Assembly (NCBI GenBank): GCA_019802505.1
Contig: JAFMOC010000006.1
Coordinates: 1,351,001-1,415,000, forward strand
From: Corydoras sp. C115
Lineage: Eukaryota; Chordata; Actinopteri; Siluriformes; Callichthyidae
Direction: 5' to 3'
DNA: 64,000 nucleotides
The notes beneath the pieces were generated by a model, which saw nothing but the letters and a program-made list of their open reading frames with translations, was not told the DNA's origin and did not search any database. Position 1 is the stretch's first letter; every line of letters begins with the position of its first letter. Of this stretch, positions 23,300-36,214 are shown piece after piece. The position numbers were made by a program, and so were the translations under genes.

Positions 23300-24915
23300 A
23301 ACTTGTGTTTGCATTCGGCAAAGTCCAGAGCCCAGGTAAGCGCGTTCTTTAAATTTTTCTTTGCGGGGGCCGTAGACCCTTGTACTGGTGGCACCCTCCG
23401 CGAGTACGTCGGTATCCGTGCCGGAGCCGCAAAGACGGCTTTGAAATTGTAACTGAATTTCTGTGGAGGAGTGGATATGAGTCGCTCTGCACGGAGGAGG
23501 GTGTCGATATTCTCGAGATCTCGTGATGAGGAAGGCCAGTCGTATCTTTATGGGGATATTATGCCTATATGCACTCTCCTGAATTCTGAAGAGTTCTGGA
23601 CTGAATGTCCAGTCGAGTTTGTTACACCCCCTACGAGACTCTGCCGCGCGCTGCTGAGCGCGCTGCCGAGCGCGCTGCCGCGCCGAGATGCAGTGTGTAC
23701 GGAGCCCGGTACACATGCTGCATGTGAGACACGTGCAGCGTTCGCGACCAAGCCGGACCAAGCCGGACCAAGCGCACCGCGTCTAATTCGCACTGCGAGG
23801 GGGTGTTACCGGTTGTGTATGATGAGGGGTGTGGCGTGAGTGTCCCCGACCATGGTGTTCCCCCTGTCCGGTCTGATCCCTCATTGTCTTACTCCTCTGT
23901 GGCTCTGTCTCTGGGTCTGGCTGTAGGGGTTTATTTGTTTTGTATGCAGGATGGAGATCCTGAGGCAGAGGTGGGGGTTAAAGAGGGGGGCACTGTATGT
24001 GCTGATGTGGCCGACCTGCCAGATGGCGCTCTTCTCATGGCATGCCTATGTGCATCAGTCATGCCAGCATGCCAGAGTGTGCCAACCACACCCACCCGAC
24101 CCTGGTCACAGGCCACCAGCCTCACCAGCCTGTCAGGGCACGCCAGCCTACCCGAGCATGCCATTCCAGCCACAAACCATTCAGCATCTGAACCCGCCAA
24201 GGTCCATCCAGCGTGTGTTCCCACCACGGACCCGATTGCGTGCGCACCCTCCTAGGTCTCCCCAGCATACGCACCCACCAATAACTCGTGGTGCGCCGAG
24301 CCCGCCACTGAGCTGCACGTCACCGAGCCCGCCAAGGGACGTCCGCCCTGTGTCATTCGCAGGGGGCATCCACCTCACCATGCAACCAGAGGGCGTCCGC
24401 CCCGGGTCGTCCGCAGGGGGTGTCCGCCACGCCACACTGCCAGAGGACGTCCGCCACTCCTCGTCCGCAGAGGGCGCCTGCCACACCTCGACTGCATCTG
24501 CGAGCCTGCTAGAGGACGTCCACCTTGTCTCGCCCACAGGGGGCGTCCGTATCGTCTCACCCACAGGGGGTGGAAAGCGGCCTCCAAGACTGGCCTGAAG
24601 AAAGCCCCGCCATTTCAGCGGAGGAGCCCCCACCCCGGGATTGTTTTTTTTTTTTTTTGGTGCCTCAGGCACCTGTTTCTTGGTTCCAGCAGTCGTGGGT
24701 GGAGCGAAAGACGGTGGAGCAGAAAAACGCCCTCATCGGGCAGAAAAACATGGAGGTGCAGAAGGCACCTACTGCTGGATTGCTGGGGACCATCAGCAAG
24801 GAAGGACATAAGAATGTATGCTGACGGGGATGGCCCACAAGTGGCCAATACTGGAGAGAGGACATCAGGAGCTTGTGTCGGAGCTATGTGCGTGGCTATT
24901 GTGCTTGCACATAGA
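23300..24915 (+). other. isolated GC-rich, proline-rich ORF region of unknown origin
   Basis: Base composition changes sharply from AT-rich flanks to GC-rich, CpG-containing DNA. Features in order are a donor-like CCCAGGTAAGCGCG near 23330, an ATG at 23477 opening about 120 codons (MSRSARRRVSIFSRSRDEEG start), direct repeats (GAGCGCGCTGCC twice near 23657, AAGCCGGACC twice near 23750), then a longer open frame at 23951-24598, a T-run at 24641-24659 and a further open stretch to 24824. No conserved domain was recognised. It could be part of a retroelement gag-like gene, a captured gene or a retained CpG island. Confidence 0.5.
23951..24598 (+). other. open frame, proline-rich with a degenerate repeat; product unknown
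   Basis: 215 codons from ATG 23951. Residues about 40-125 are Pro/His/Ser-rich. From about residue 125 a degenerate unit recurs: an acidic residue then VRP or VRH, a short spacer and SSAGG, SSAEG or SPTGG (copies near 24336, 24390, 24438, 24510, 24543). At the DNA level this is a GTCCGCAGAGGGCGTCC-like minisatellite. No signal peptide or transmembrane segment is evident. The minus strand is also open across part of it, as expected for GC-rich DNA, so coding status is uncertain. Confidence 0.25.
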
Positions 24916-24920
24916 GGAAT

Positions 24921-25130
24921 TGGTCCTCCACATTTTACCCATCCATGCAGTGAAACACGCACATATACACACACACTAGTAAATTGGACACATGTATTCA
25001 GTGTGGTGAACAGCCCTGTACATGGTGCCTTGTCAAGGGAACTTCAGCCATGTTACTTGGTGGGACCGGGAATCAAACCAGGGACCTTTAAGTTGCAAGC
25101 CTGGTTTCTTAACCTTAAGCCTATGACTGA
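24921..25130 (-). mobile_element. HE1-like SINE
   Basis: Minus-strand copy: GGTTTGATTCCCGGTCCCA, then the ATGGGTTAAAATGTGGAGGA body near the left end. It abuts the GC-rich region. Confidence 0.65.
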
Positions 25131-25704
25131 CCCTAATCTGCCCCTGCTCCTAAGAATAATCACACCACTTAATTAAAACATACTATCTCTGGTGGTTCTA
25201 GCTTTTAAAGAACAACAAAAGAGTAACAGAGAAAGAAAGACAATTATTTGGAAAGTATTAGGGAAATCTGGACTATAATAATGATTATTGAGTAAAGAAA
25301 AACAATGTGCCTTATACTATAATAAAGTTTCAATGCTAAAATGGTAATTTATCATTTAGCCATAGTTTTTGCCAAAAACGTACCAATTTATCAATTAACC
25401 CCCCCAATATTATTGATGAATTCCATTTCAAAATCAAAGCTTCTTTATTTAAAAACGCAACTGGAATAATGTCATCAGTGGAGCACAGATATGGCAAATT
25501 ATATTTCTTTCTGTTACATAATTGCACTTTGACATAATTTCTCAGTCTGCACATACTTTAATTTAATCAAAAAGGAATCTGGCACAGCCGGAAAACCAGA
25601 CATTCTGTTTTGATGTTTGCAGTGATTGTGCATGGCCCACAAACATAGAATATTCATCCTTCCCACCATTAAACCTTACACTACTCCAAAGATTCTGGGC
25701 CATA
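25131..25704. other. no recognisable feature
   Basis: AT-rich, no gene or repeat supported. Confidence 0.3.
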
Positions 25705-26195
25705 GGTGTTAAACGTAAGGCCCGGGAGCACTATCCAGCCCGTAATATAATTATATCCGGCCCAGGAGATAATTTTACATTAATCTATCATTGTTATTAA
25801 TGGCCCAGCTATATGATTTTTGTGGACCATGTTCTTACCAAGTTTTTTTTCTTTTTTCTAAAATGGCCCAAAAGCAGAGCGAACTAAATGCTTTGCTTTG
25901 TAATTTTTACTTTCGTAAAAAGTAAAAAAGTTTTTTTTTCTTTTTCACCTTTTCATGTTTTATTTGCCACATATTTATAGTTGTAATATTTTATAAGATA
26001 TTACTTTTATAAGATATCTTTTTTTAAAATCTTTTATAAGATATTACTTTATACCGAGGAAAATATCTTAAGTTATATAAAGTTTATTTATTGTGAAATA
26101 ATATTCCTGTCTGTTATTATTCCTATTCATGTTCAGAAAACATTTACTTTCAGTGTGTTCAATGAATGTTAACCAGTTCGGCCCACAACCTAAAG
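25705..26195 (+). mobile_element. hAT-D fragment (GGTGTTAAAC..AAGGCCC terminus)
   Basis: The left terminus ATAGGTGTTAAACGTAAGGC resembles the common fish hAT end GGGTGTCAAACTCAAGGCCC, followed by CCGGCCC blocks. The right part (TTTCAGTGTGTTCAATGAAT, CGGCCCACAACCTAAAGT) matches 34766-34890 and, inverted, 35945-36175. No transposase. Confidence 0.6.
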
Positions 26196-26258
26196 TATAT
26201 AAAAAAAAAATAATAATAATAATAAAAAAAATAAATAAATAAATAAATAAATTAAAAA

Positions 26259-26330
<72 letters not shown>

Positions 26331-26354
26331 TACACACACACACACACACACACA
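26196..26354. repeat. A-rich run, (TA)n and (CA)n at Tc1-C left end
   Basis: (AAT)/(AAAT) run, then about 60 bp of TA repeat ending near 26327 and a (CA)n tract of about 24 bp leading into the Tc1-C terminus. Confidence 0.95.
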
Positions 26355-26453
26355 CTGCTCAAAAAAATTAAGGGAACATGCAAATAACACTAGATCTGAA
26401 TGAATGAAATATTCTCATTGAATACTTTGTTCTGTACAAAGTTGAATGTGCTT

Positions 26454-26485
<32 letters not shown>

Positions 26486-27897
26486 ACAAAAATCAGTGAA
26501 AATCTAATTTATTAACCAATGGAGGCCTGGATTTGGAGTCATACACAAAATTAAAGTGAAAAAACACTACAGGCTGATCCAACTTTGATGTAATGTCCTT
26601 AAAACAAGTCAAAATGAAACTCAGTATTGTGTGTGGCCTCAACGTGCCTGTATGACCTCACTACAATGCCTGGGCATGCTCCTGATGAGGTGACTGATGG
26701 TCCCCTGAGGGATCTCCTCCCAGACCTGGATTAAAGCATCTGCCAACTCCTGGACAGTCTGTGGTGCAACGTGAAGTTGGTGGATGAAGCAAGACATGAT
26801 GCCAGATGTGCTCAATTGGATTCAGGTCAGGGGAACGGGTGGACCAGTCCAGAGCTTTAATGCCTTCATCTTGCAGGAACTGCTGACACACTCCAGCCAC
26901 ATGAGGTCTAGCATTGTCTTGCATTAGGAGGAACCCAGGGCCAACCGCACCAGCATATGGTCTCACAAAGGGTCTGAGGATCTCATCTCAGTACCTAATG
27001 GCAGTCAGACTACCTCTGGCGAGCACATGGAGGGCTGTGCGGCCCTCCAAAGAAATGCCACCCCACACCATTACTGACCCACTGCCAAACCGGTCATGCT
27101 GAAGAATGTTGCAGGCAGGCATCTCCAGACTCTGTCACATGTGCTCAGTGTGAACCTGCTTTCATCTGTGAAGAGCACAGGGCACCGGAATTTGCCAATC
27201 CTGGTGTTCTCTGGCAAATGCCAAACCCAAGCGTCCTGCATGGTGTTGGGCTGTGAGAACAAGCCCCATCTGTGGACGTCTGGCCCTCATACCATCCTCA
27301 TGGAATCTGTTTTTAACCGTTTGGGCAGACACTTTGTTTGTTCTAACCGTTTGTGGCCTGCTGGAGGTCATTTTGCAGGGCTCTAGCAGTGCTCCTCCTG
27401 TTCTTTCTTGTACAAAGGTGGAGGTAGCGGTCCTGCTGCTGGGTTGTTGCCCTCCTACAGCCTCCTCCACATCTCCTGGTGTACTTGCCTGTTTCCTGGT
27501 AGCTCCTCCAGCCTCTGGACACAGCAAACCTTCTTTCCACAGCTCACATTGATGTGGCATCCTGGATGAGCTGCACTACCTGAGCCACTTGTGTGGGTTG
27601 TAGTGTCCGTCTCATGCTACCATGAGTGTGAAAGCACCACCGACATTCAAAAGTGACTAAAACATTAGCCAGAAAGCACCGGTACAGATAAGTGATCTGT
27701 GGTCCACCTGCAGAACCCCTCCTTTATTGAGTGTGTCTTGCTCATTGCCAATAATATCCACCTGTTGTTAATTCCATTTGCACAACAGCATGTGGAATTG
27801 ATTGTCAATCGGTGTTGCTTCCTAAGTGGACAGTTTGATTTCACAGATTTTGGAGTTACAGTATATTGTGTTGTTGTTAAAGTGTTCCCTTTATTTT

Positions 27898-27900
<3 letters not shown>
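26355..27900 (-). mobile_element. Tc1-C: Tc1-like element, minus orientation
   Basis: Left end CTGCTCAAAAAAATTAAGGG and right end AAAGTGTTCCCTTTATTTTT form a diverged inverted repeat of the type found in zebrafish Tc1-like families. It carries a minus-strand transposase relic and is flanked by CA/GT and TA tracts on both sides. Confidence 0.85.
26621..27615 (-). pseudogene. Tc1-C transposase, DD34E, inactivated
   Basis: Start ATG at 27615 (MRRTLQPTQVAQVVQ). A TGA interrupts the first helix-turn-helix within 25 codons. The frame then reads the second DNA-binding part (TTQQQDRYLHLCTRKNRR) to another stop near 27343. The catalytic part is split among frames: VLFTDESRF holds the first Asp (near 27170), LLMQDNARPHVA the second (near 26930) and SPDLNPIEHIW the Glu, 34 residues on. 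The C-terminus after HIW is frameshifted and its final codons include a TGA before the natural stop at 26621. It is the most degraded of the three Tc1 copies. Confidence 0.85.
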
Positions 27901-27953
<53 letters not shown>

Positions 27954-27964
27954 ATGAGTGTATG

Positions 27965-28048
<84 letters not shown>

Positions 28049-28055
28049 CATACAT
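27899..28055. repeat. (GT)n(TA)n microsatellites between Tc1-C and Tc1-B
   Basis: (GT)n of about 22 bp grows out of the Tc1-C end and passes into (TA)n at 27921-27950. After GATATGAGTGTATGTATG comes another (TA)n at 27969-28044, then CATACATACATACA into Tc1-B. Confidence 0.95.
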
Positions 28056-30236
<2,181 letters not shown>

Positions 30237-30522
30237 TGAGGCAGAACAGTGGCATAGTGGTTAGCACGTCTGCCTCTCAGTGCTAGGAATCCAGTTTGAA
30301 TCCATATTGGGGTTTTTCATGGTTTTTCAGTGTACATGGATTCAAGGTGAACTGGCTGCTGTAAATTGCCCCGATATAGTGTGTGTGAGAAAGCGGATTG
30401 GCGCCCTGCCCTGGGTGTATCTGCCCCTGCTCGAAAACGTTTTCTTCTGGGTGGACAAGGAGAACCAAGCAACCCTAGTAGAGGATTAAGCGGAAGATAA
30501 CGAATGAATTAATGAATGTATG
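30237..30522 (+). mobile_element. family R repeat
   Basis: Head GTGGCATAGTGGTTAGCACG and 3' end AACCCTAGTAGAGGATTAAG with a short (GAAT)n tail. Internal deletion near 30310. Confidence 0.8.
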
Positions 30523-30528
30523 ATTTAT

Positions 30529-30820
30529 GAGTGGCACAGTGGCTTAGTGGCCACTAACGTTCGCCTCTCAGCACAGAAGATCCAAGTTCGAATCCCAATC
30601 TGGGTGGAATTTCCATGTTTTCCTCACGTCTGAGTGGGTTTACTCCGGATTCTCCGGTTTCATCACAGTCCAAAAACATTGATTCAAGGTAAATTTAATG
30701 CTCAAAAATGCCCTGTATAGTGTGTATTTGTGTGTGCCTGTGAGATTGAGTGCACCCAGATTGATTTGCGCCCTGCCCAGCGCCTGAAACTTCCCATAAA
30801 TGGGAATGGGGAAACTTAAA
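30529..30820 (+). mobile_element. family R repeat, second of a tandem pair
   Basis: Head GTGGCTTAGTGGCCACTAAC, B box AGTTCGAATCCC, core CCAAAAACATTGATTCAAGG. The 3' third is truncated. Same orientation as the preceding copy. Confidence 0.75.
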
Positions 30821-32037
30821 AGATCGTGTTGGTGGTTATCATTTTGCTATGCTCCCAATATTTAAAAAAAAAATAACCAGGAACATACAAATATGAGGCG
30901 ATCAGAGTTTATTGCATCATTGTTATTATTGGTCAAACGTCTCAGCCAATCAGACAGTAATCTACAAAATAAAACATAGGGCATGAATTTAAGAGCATGT
31001 GTAAAGACAAACAAACCTGTTACAGGATGTGACAGTTAAAAGACTGCAAACCATGTCTCATTCCTCACACTTATGCATAAATACATTTGGCTTTAATGTC
31101 CTGCTAATATCGAGATGACCACCACTGTCATGCCATCTTTTAATTCTCAAGTACAGGCAAATAGAGAGCAGATGCAAAACACAGCTCTAACTAAGCATAA
31201 AGCTTCATTAATCTGCTTAAGCAGGTGGCTTATATTTGTTTAGAGATGTCACACATTAGTACTGTTGGACAACATTCATAAGCATTGATCTTTTTTATGT
31301 TTGAAATGTACCTGCAGAACAAAGCAAACATAAAAATGGGAGGAGCTCAACTAGCCTAATTTTGGGCCATTCTGGTTTGGTGCATAGGCAGTTGCAAAAA
31401 TGCACCGAATGAGAGGTTAGTTGCTTAAAAAGGAGCAGAACCCATAAGCTAGTTTTATATAGGTTTCAAATAACTAATGAATTAATAAACAAGGGAATTT
31501 TTTTAATTTTAATCAAACTATCTAGCTCAGGTAGGAACAAAGTAAACCATCCCTGGTCGAATAAAGAATAGATTCACCTCCCAAGAATAAAACTAACATC
31601 TAAGCCGCTTATCATAATAAGGATCACGGACTAGGGTGCTGAAGCCTATCCAAGTACTTATTGGGTAAAGTGAGAAGGAACACCATGGACAGGACATCAG
31701 TCCATGTTAGATTAAACACACAAACTCATTTAGATTAACATATACACTTAAGAGAAATTTGATATTTTAAAATGGTTTTAGATGTTTTTAGTAGACAGGA
31801 GCTCCTGGTAAAAAAAATAATAATAAAAACACATTTACATGAAAACATGCAAAAATCACGCAACAAAGTAAAATTGCTGTAAATTCTAAATTGGAAATGC
31901 AAATTCTGGACTTTATTGCTATGATTTGTACTGTTGTGCATGTTTTAAACTACTACTGTTTCATAATAACTTCAAAGTGTTCAAGTGAATGCTTTAAAAT
32001 GTTAAAATTGAGATCTGCACAATGATGTAGGTGTAAT
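30821..32037. other. mostly unassigned; SINE/LINE tail remnant at 31590-31740
   Basis: 31590-31740 (TAAGCCGCTTATCATAATAA, then GACAGGACATCAGTCCATG) looks like an eroded minus-strand retroposon tail. 30930-30990 has a short match (TCAGCCAATCAGA) to the RptY block. Nothing else recognised. Confidence 0.35.
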
Positions 32038-32250
32038 ATAGCTACAAAACCATGTACTGAAATTAATTATTATTATAAAGGAATATGCAGCTCACACAAG
32101 GATTTGAGTCAGCCAGACACCTTAACTGGGACTTCATAAGGTGCACACATATGGTCACAGTAAAGCTTTTAAAAGCAGAGGGCATACCATTGGATGACAC
32201 ATGGTGTAAACAGGACAGAAAAATATCACAAAAAGCAACACTAGGCAGTT
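32038..32250 (+). repeat. repeat W copy 1 (pairs with 38732-38955)
   Basis: Shares GCTACAAAACCATGTACTGA, GGAATATGCAG.TCACACAAGG, a GGTGCA..TATGATC/GTCA block and AACACTAGGCAGTT with the second copy in the same order and orientation. No TE hallmark seen. Confidence 0.7.
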
Positions 32251-33049
32251 AGCAAATTAGTTAAAATTGTTGTAGTAGTAGATAACTGTTACAAACATAA
32301 GGCTTTTTATGAGTACAACCTTTACACATTAAATGTTTTCAAGAAAATAATAGGATGCGCTCAAAATTGATCATTTATCCAGTTATGAAATGTTAATATA
32401 ATCTATGATGGTCTGTTAAAGATTTTTTATCTGCTCCACCCGCTTTCTTCAAGTTTCTTCAGTACAGATTTACTTCTCTTTCAAACCACAAACTGCTAAA
32501 TTATATATTTTGATTTACCACATTCATCTCAATACTTATTACTGGCAATATTATGTTTTTTTCTAACTTGAAAAAACATTTTCCAGGTAAATTGGTGACA
32601 ATTATCAGATAAGGTATAACTCTTAAGTTTATGTAGTATATATCCACATGTTTACGATCCTGCAACGCTACAGCTTTTTTTTGGATTTCTATGGCTAACA
32701 TGACTAATAAACATTCACAGGTCATACCGAAGATCATCTGAAAAGCCAAACCTTTCTAACCATATCTGTAAGAGGTTTCTGGATGGCATCCATAATTATA
32801 GGTCAAGAGTTCGTGGAAAGAGAGCTAAAACGAGGTTTTGTTGCAACTGTTCCCAAGTTTCAGACTTTCCATCCACTGGGAACAGGTCCAACCCAGAATA
32901 CCATAAATATAAACTCCTCCTGATATCCTGTGGTCATGTGGCAAAGAATGGATTATCAACATCGATTCCGAATAAAAACTGCCAACCACTGTAATAAGCT
33001 TTGAACCTCATGGTTTTCTTTAAAAGGTTTATTATCAAGAGTTTGGCTC
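32251..33049. other. no recognisable feature
   Basis: No gene or repeat supported. Confidence 0.3.
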
Positions 33050-33256
33050 CTTAATATCACACATAACACATGCTTTTTATCCAAAGTATATCCCAACAAA
33101 TTTCCCAACTTGGTTTGGATCGGCGCATAAGGTTGGTACAGCACCACTGGAGTTTTGCTTAGCCCCACATTGGTAACTTCACTGGACCTAGGACTTGAAT
33201 CCACAAAACCTTCTGATTGATAGCCCAACACCCTACCCACTGAGCAACCATACCCT
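33050..33256 (-). mobile_element. family S SINE, diverged
   Basis: Minus copy: head inverted at CTACCCACTGAGCAACCATA, core GATTGATAGCCCAACACCCT, tail GCTTTTTATCCAAAGT. Confidence 0.7.
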
Positions 33257-33561
33257 TATATTAAAGATTATTATATAATCAGTTATGAGAAATTTTGCAT
33301 GATTACATGAATGCTTTGGTTTTTAACTTAAAAACATTACCAAAACTATGTGACCAGGCCACTTATTTTATTGACTTATTTAGTTATTTATATAGCACTT
33401 TTCTAAGACCCAGCCACAAAGTGCTTCACATAACATACAATAAAAATGTATACGAATAGGGTGTTTGTAAATAGACAGAGACAAAATTGATATAAAGACA
33501 TTGGACTATTGATTTTTGGCAGTTCTCTGGATTTTAATTTGAAATAGATGAACTGATAACA
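33257..33561. other. no recognisable feature
   Basis: Short stretch TATATAGCACTTTTCTAAGA with nearby GTGCTTCACA may be a LINE tail fragment. Nothing firm. Confidence 0.25.
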
Positions 33562-33890
33562 CGGGCAGCACGGTGGCTTAGTGGTTAGCACGTTCGCCTC
33601 TCAGTGCTAGGGATTCCCGGTTCGAATCCCAATCTGGATGGAGTTTCCATGTTCTCTCCGTGTCCGCATGGGTTTCCTTCGGGTTTTCCGGTTTCCTCCC
33701 ACAGTCCAAAAACATAGACCACGTCCAAATTGCCACGTATAGAGTGTGTTTGTGTGAGTGTGTGGCCAGCGATAGATTGGCGCCCTGTTCTGGGTGTATC
33801 TGCCCAGCGCCCGAGACGTGGGCATGGGGAACCCCCATGCAACCCTAATAGAGGATAAAGCAGAAGATAATAAATTGGATAGATGAATGA
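33562..33890 (+). mobile_element. family R repeat, full length
   Basis: GGGCAGCACGGTGGCTTAGT head, exact B box GGTTCGAATCCC, complete body and the end AACCCTAATAGAGGATAAAG. One of the least diverged copies. Confidence 0.85.
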
Positions 33891-34019
33891 ACTGATAACT
33901 AAACAACTGACCAGGTGGTTGACATCCTTACCAAATAGCCATTGTTGGAACCATGGGACAAGTGAACTGTGCCTTAAATTGAATCATGGCGTCACTTTTG
34001 TAGTTAATTCTGAATACGA

Positions 34020-34765
34020 GTATCCAGAGTTGGGGATGGGGTTCAAATCCCAATCTGCGAGGAGTTTTCATGTTCTCCATGCATCCACGTGGGCTTCCTC
34101 CTGGGTTCTCCAGTTTCCTCCCACAGTCCAAAAACATGTATTCAAGGTAAATTAAATGCTCTAAATTGCCCGATATAGTGTGTGTTTGTGAGTGTCATTG
34201 TGAGAGTGTGCCCAGCGATAGATTGGCGCCCTGTCCTGGGTGTATCTGCCCAGCGCTCAAAACGTTGTCTTCAAGCGGAAGATACTGAATGAATTAATGA
34301 ATGTATGATTTATGGGCGGCACAGTGGCTATCACGTTCGCCTCTCAGCGCTGGAGATCCAGGTTTGAATCCCAATCTTGGTGGAATTTCCATGTTTTCCT
34401 CATGTCTGAGTGGGTTTACTCCAGATTCTCCGGTTTGCTCCCACAGTCCAAAAACATGTATTCAAGGTAAATTAAATGCTCTAAATTGCCCCATTCATTC
34501 ATTATCTCCCGCTTTATCCTCTATTAGGGTCGCGGTGGGGTTCCCCATGCCCATCCAGGGGAGAACATCTCGGGCGCTGGGCAGATAGACCCAGGACAGT
34601 GCGCCAATCCATCGCTGGGCACACACTCACTCACACAGACACACTCTATATGGTAAATTGCCCCATATAGTGTGTTTTTGTGTGTGTCTGTGTGACTGAG
34701 TGTGCCCAGCGATAGATTGGCGCCCTGTCCTGGGTGTATCTGCCCAGCACTAGAAACGTCCCCCC
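34020..34765. mobile_element. cluster of four partial family R copies, one inverted
   Basis: 34020-34300 (+, head lost), 34312-34493 (+, 5' half), 34494-34640 (-, 3' half) and 34650-34765 (+, 3' part). The inverted piece is wedged exactly where the second copy breaks off (TAAATTGCCC/CATTCATTATC), indicating insertion of one copy into another. Confidence 0.75.
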
Positions 34766-34890
34766 CCCCCAGAAAACATTTCAGTGTGTTCAATAAATGT
34801 TTATTCGGTTCGGTCGGCGACCTAAAGTGTGCTTCGAGTTTTGGCCCCCAGTGCAATTGGGTTTGACACCCCTGTTCTTAATGCTGCAAA
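34766..34890 (+). mobile_element. hAT-D right end fragment
   Basis: TTTCAGTGTGTTCAATAAAT, GGTTCGGTCGGCGACCTAAAG-type block and the terminus GGGTTTGACACCCCTG. Only the last ~125 bp remain. Confidence 0.65.
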
Positions 34891-35189
34891 TGGAAATTGT
34901 CGTTGCCTACTTTGCTTCTGATGTCTGGACCGCCTAAAGAAACTTTGCATTGCAAACCAGTGCATATTCATTTCGTCATTTGGCTGTCTGTCCACTGCCA
35001 CCGAGTCTGAATGAGAGCCGATCTCATGATGTGACGTATGTATAGACGGACATCACAGGGTTTTACCCAAAATGAAAAAAAGATAAGTTCATGCAGAAAC
35101 AATTACATTGATGAGACTATCTGAAGAGACCCGGGCCTCCGTACCCTGTAGCCGGAAACAAAACTAAAAGAAAAAAAGGACTCGCTCAC

Positions 35190-35312
35190 CAAGTAGGCGC
35201 CGACCGTCCCCTGAGCCAGCATCAGCGCACATTCCGACACCAGAAATATTTTGATGTTCGAGAAGCACGTCTTTTTCTTTGCGTCCTCTCGCTGCGTGTG
35301 TGAGGAAATCAT
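35190..35312 (-). CDS. slco3a1: slco3a1 coding exon 1 (N-terminus, first helix)
   Basis: Encodes residues 1-41: MISSHTQREDAKKKTCFSNI then KIFLVSECALMLAQGTVGAY and Leu, ending TTG/GTGAGC in phase 0. The segment CFSNIKIFLVSECALMLAQG is the invariant SLCO3A1 sequence around the first transmembrane helix. Start choice: the ATG at 35312 has a purine at -3 (GAAATGA) and an in-frame TGA lies 45 nt upstream (35357-35355), so translation cannot begin further 5' within this exon. The predicted cytoplasmic tail (14 residues before TCFSN) is shorter than in mammals. A spliced upstream exon could add residues only if it joined inside these 45 nt, and no acceptor is obvious. Confidence 0.9.
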
Positions 35313-35830
35313 TTCCGCGCTCCTCTGCTTCTTCACCTTGGTTAGTCTTTGAGCTCAGATGCTTAGAAACCGAAAGGATTGAAATGACGATACGAACCGT
35401 TTTCCCGAGCCCCTCCGTGCGCCGACTGTTTCTGTCGTTCCTCGTCATAAAAAAAGAAAAACAGACAAGTGCCGCTGCCGCCTCTTATTTACAGTATGAG
35501 CCGCCGAGTTGAGCTGACTGTCGGTGTGAGCTCATTGCGGCTCCGATGACGATGAAGGACGAGAAACGAGCGAGCGGCGTGCTCGGGCAAGCTGCAGACC
35601 AAGCGCCGGCTTGACCGAACCGCATTTCGTTTCGCCGCAGCGTTTCTCCGAAGCTCCTTCGACATGCGGCGGCCGAAATCCGAGGGCTGAAGGCCGGCGT
35701 TAAACCGGGAATCTGGACTGGAGCTGCCTGGACGAGTGAGCGTGCGAGCCGAGCTTCAGTGCGGCTACACTGCCTCCTCTCACTCTAAGTCGCACTTAGT
35801 ATACACACGGCCTGTAGGGGCGCTGTGGTG
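35313..35830 (-). promoter_or_regulatory. slco3a1: CpG-rich slco3a1 promoter / 5' UTR region
   Basis: Immediately upstream of the start codon composition changes to GC-rich with many CpGs (35280-35430 and especially 35535-35760: GAGCGAGCGGCGTGC, ATGCGGCGGCCGAAATCC). This contrasts with CpG-poor flanks. No TATA box is evident at a useful position, consistent with a CpG-island promoter. The transcription start cannot be placed from sequence. Confidence 0.6.
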
Positions 35831-36214
35831 CGCTGGGGTTCAGCAAACACAGTGTGCGACACCATGTTTCTGTCTTTTCTACTCACACTGCCGTCATGTC
35901 TGTCTTACATTCCTGATACTTTCAGTCCAAAACTAAAAACACACTTCAGGTAGAACAGGACAAACATTTATTGAACTACACTGAAAGTAAATGATTTCCG
36001 AACATGAATAGGTATAAAAACAGACAGGAATATTATTGCACAATAAGGAAACTGAAACTTTATATATCTTGAAATACTCTGCTCGCTATAAACATATCTC
36101 TTTTCAAAATGATAAAAGTTACATCTATGAACATGCTGCGAAAAAATGAAATAAAAAGGATGCTTTTCCACAAAAGTTAAAATAGAAAATTAAAACATTT
36201 AGTTTTCTTTGCTC

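Noticed and set aside
24181..24672. 163-codon minus-strand frame opposite the GC-rich ORF
   Set aside because: Complement of the proline-rich repeat region. GC-rich DNA is open on both strands, and the plus frame has the better repeat structure.
33578..33906. Three overlapping minus-strand frames of 85-99 codons
   Set aside because: Family R repeat shadow frames.
35164..35448. 94-codon minus-strand frame overlapping slco3a1 exon 1
   Set aside because: Different frame from the conserved transporter sequence, with no recognisable domain.
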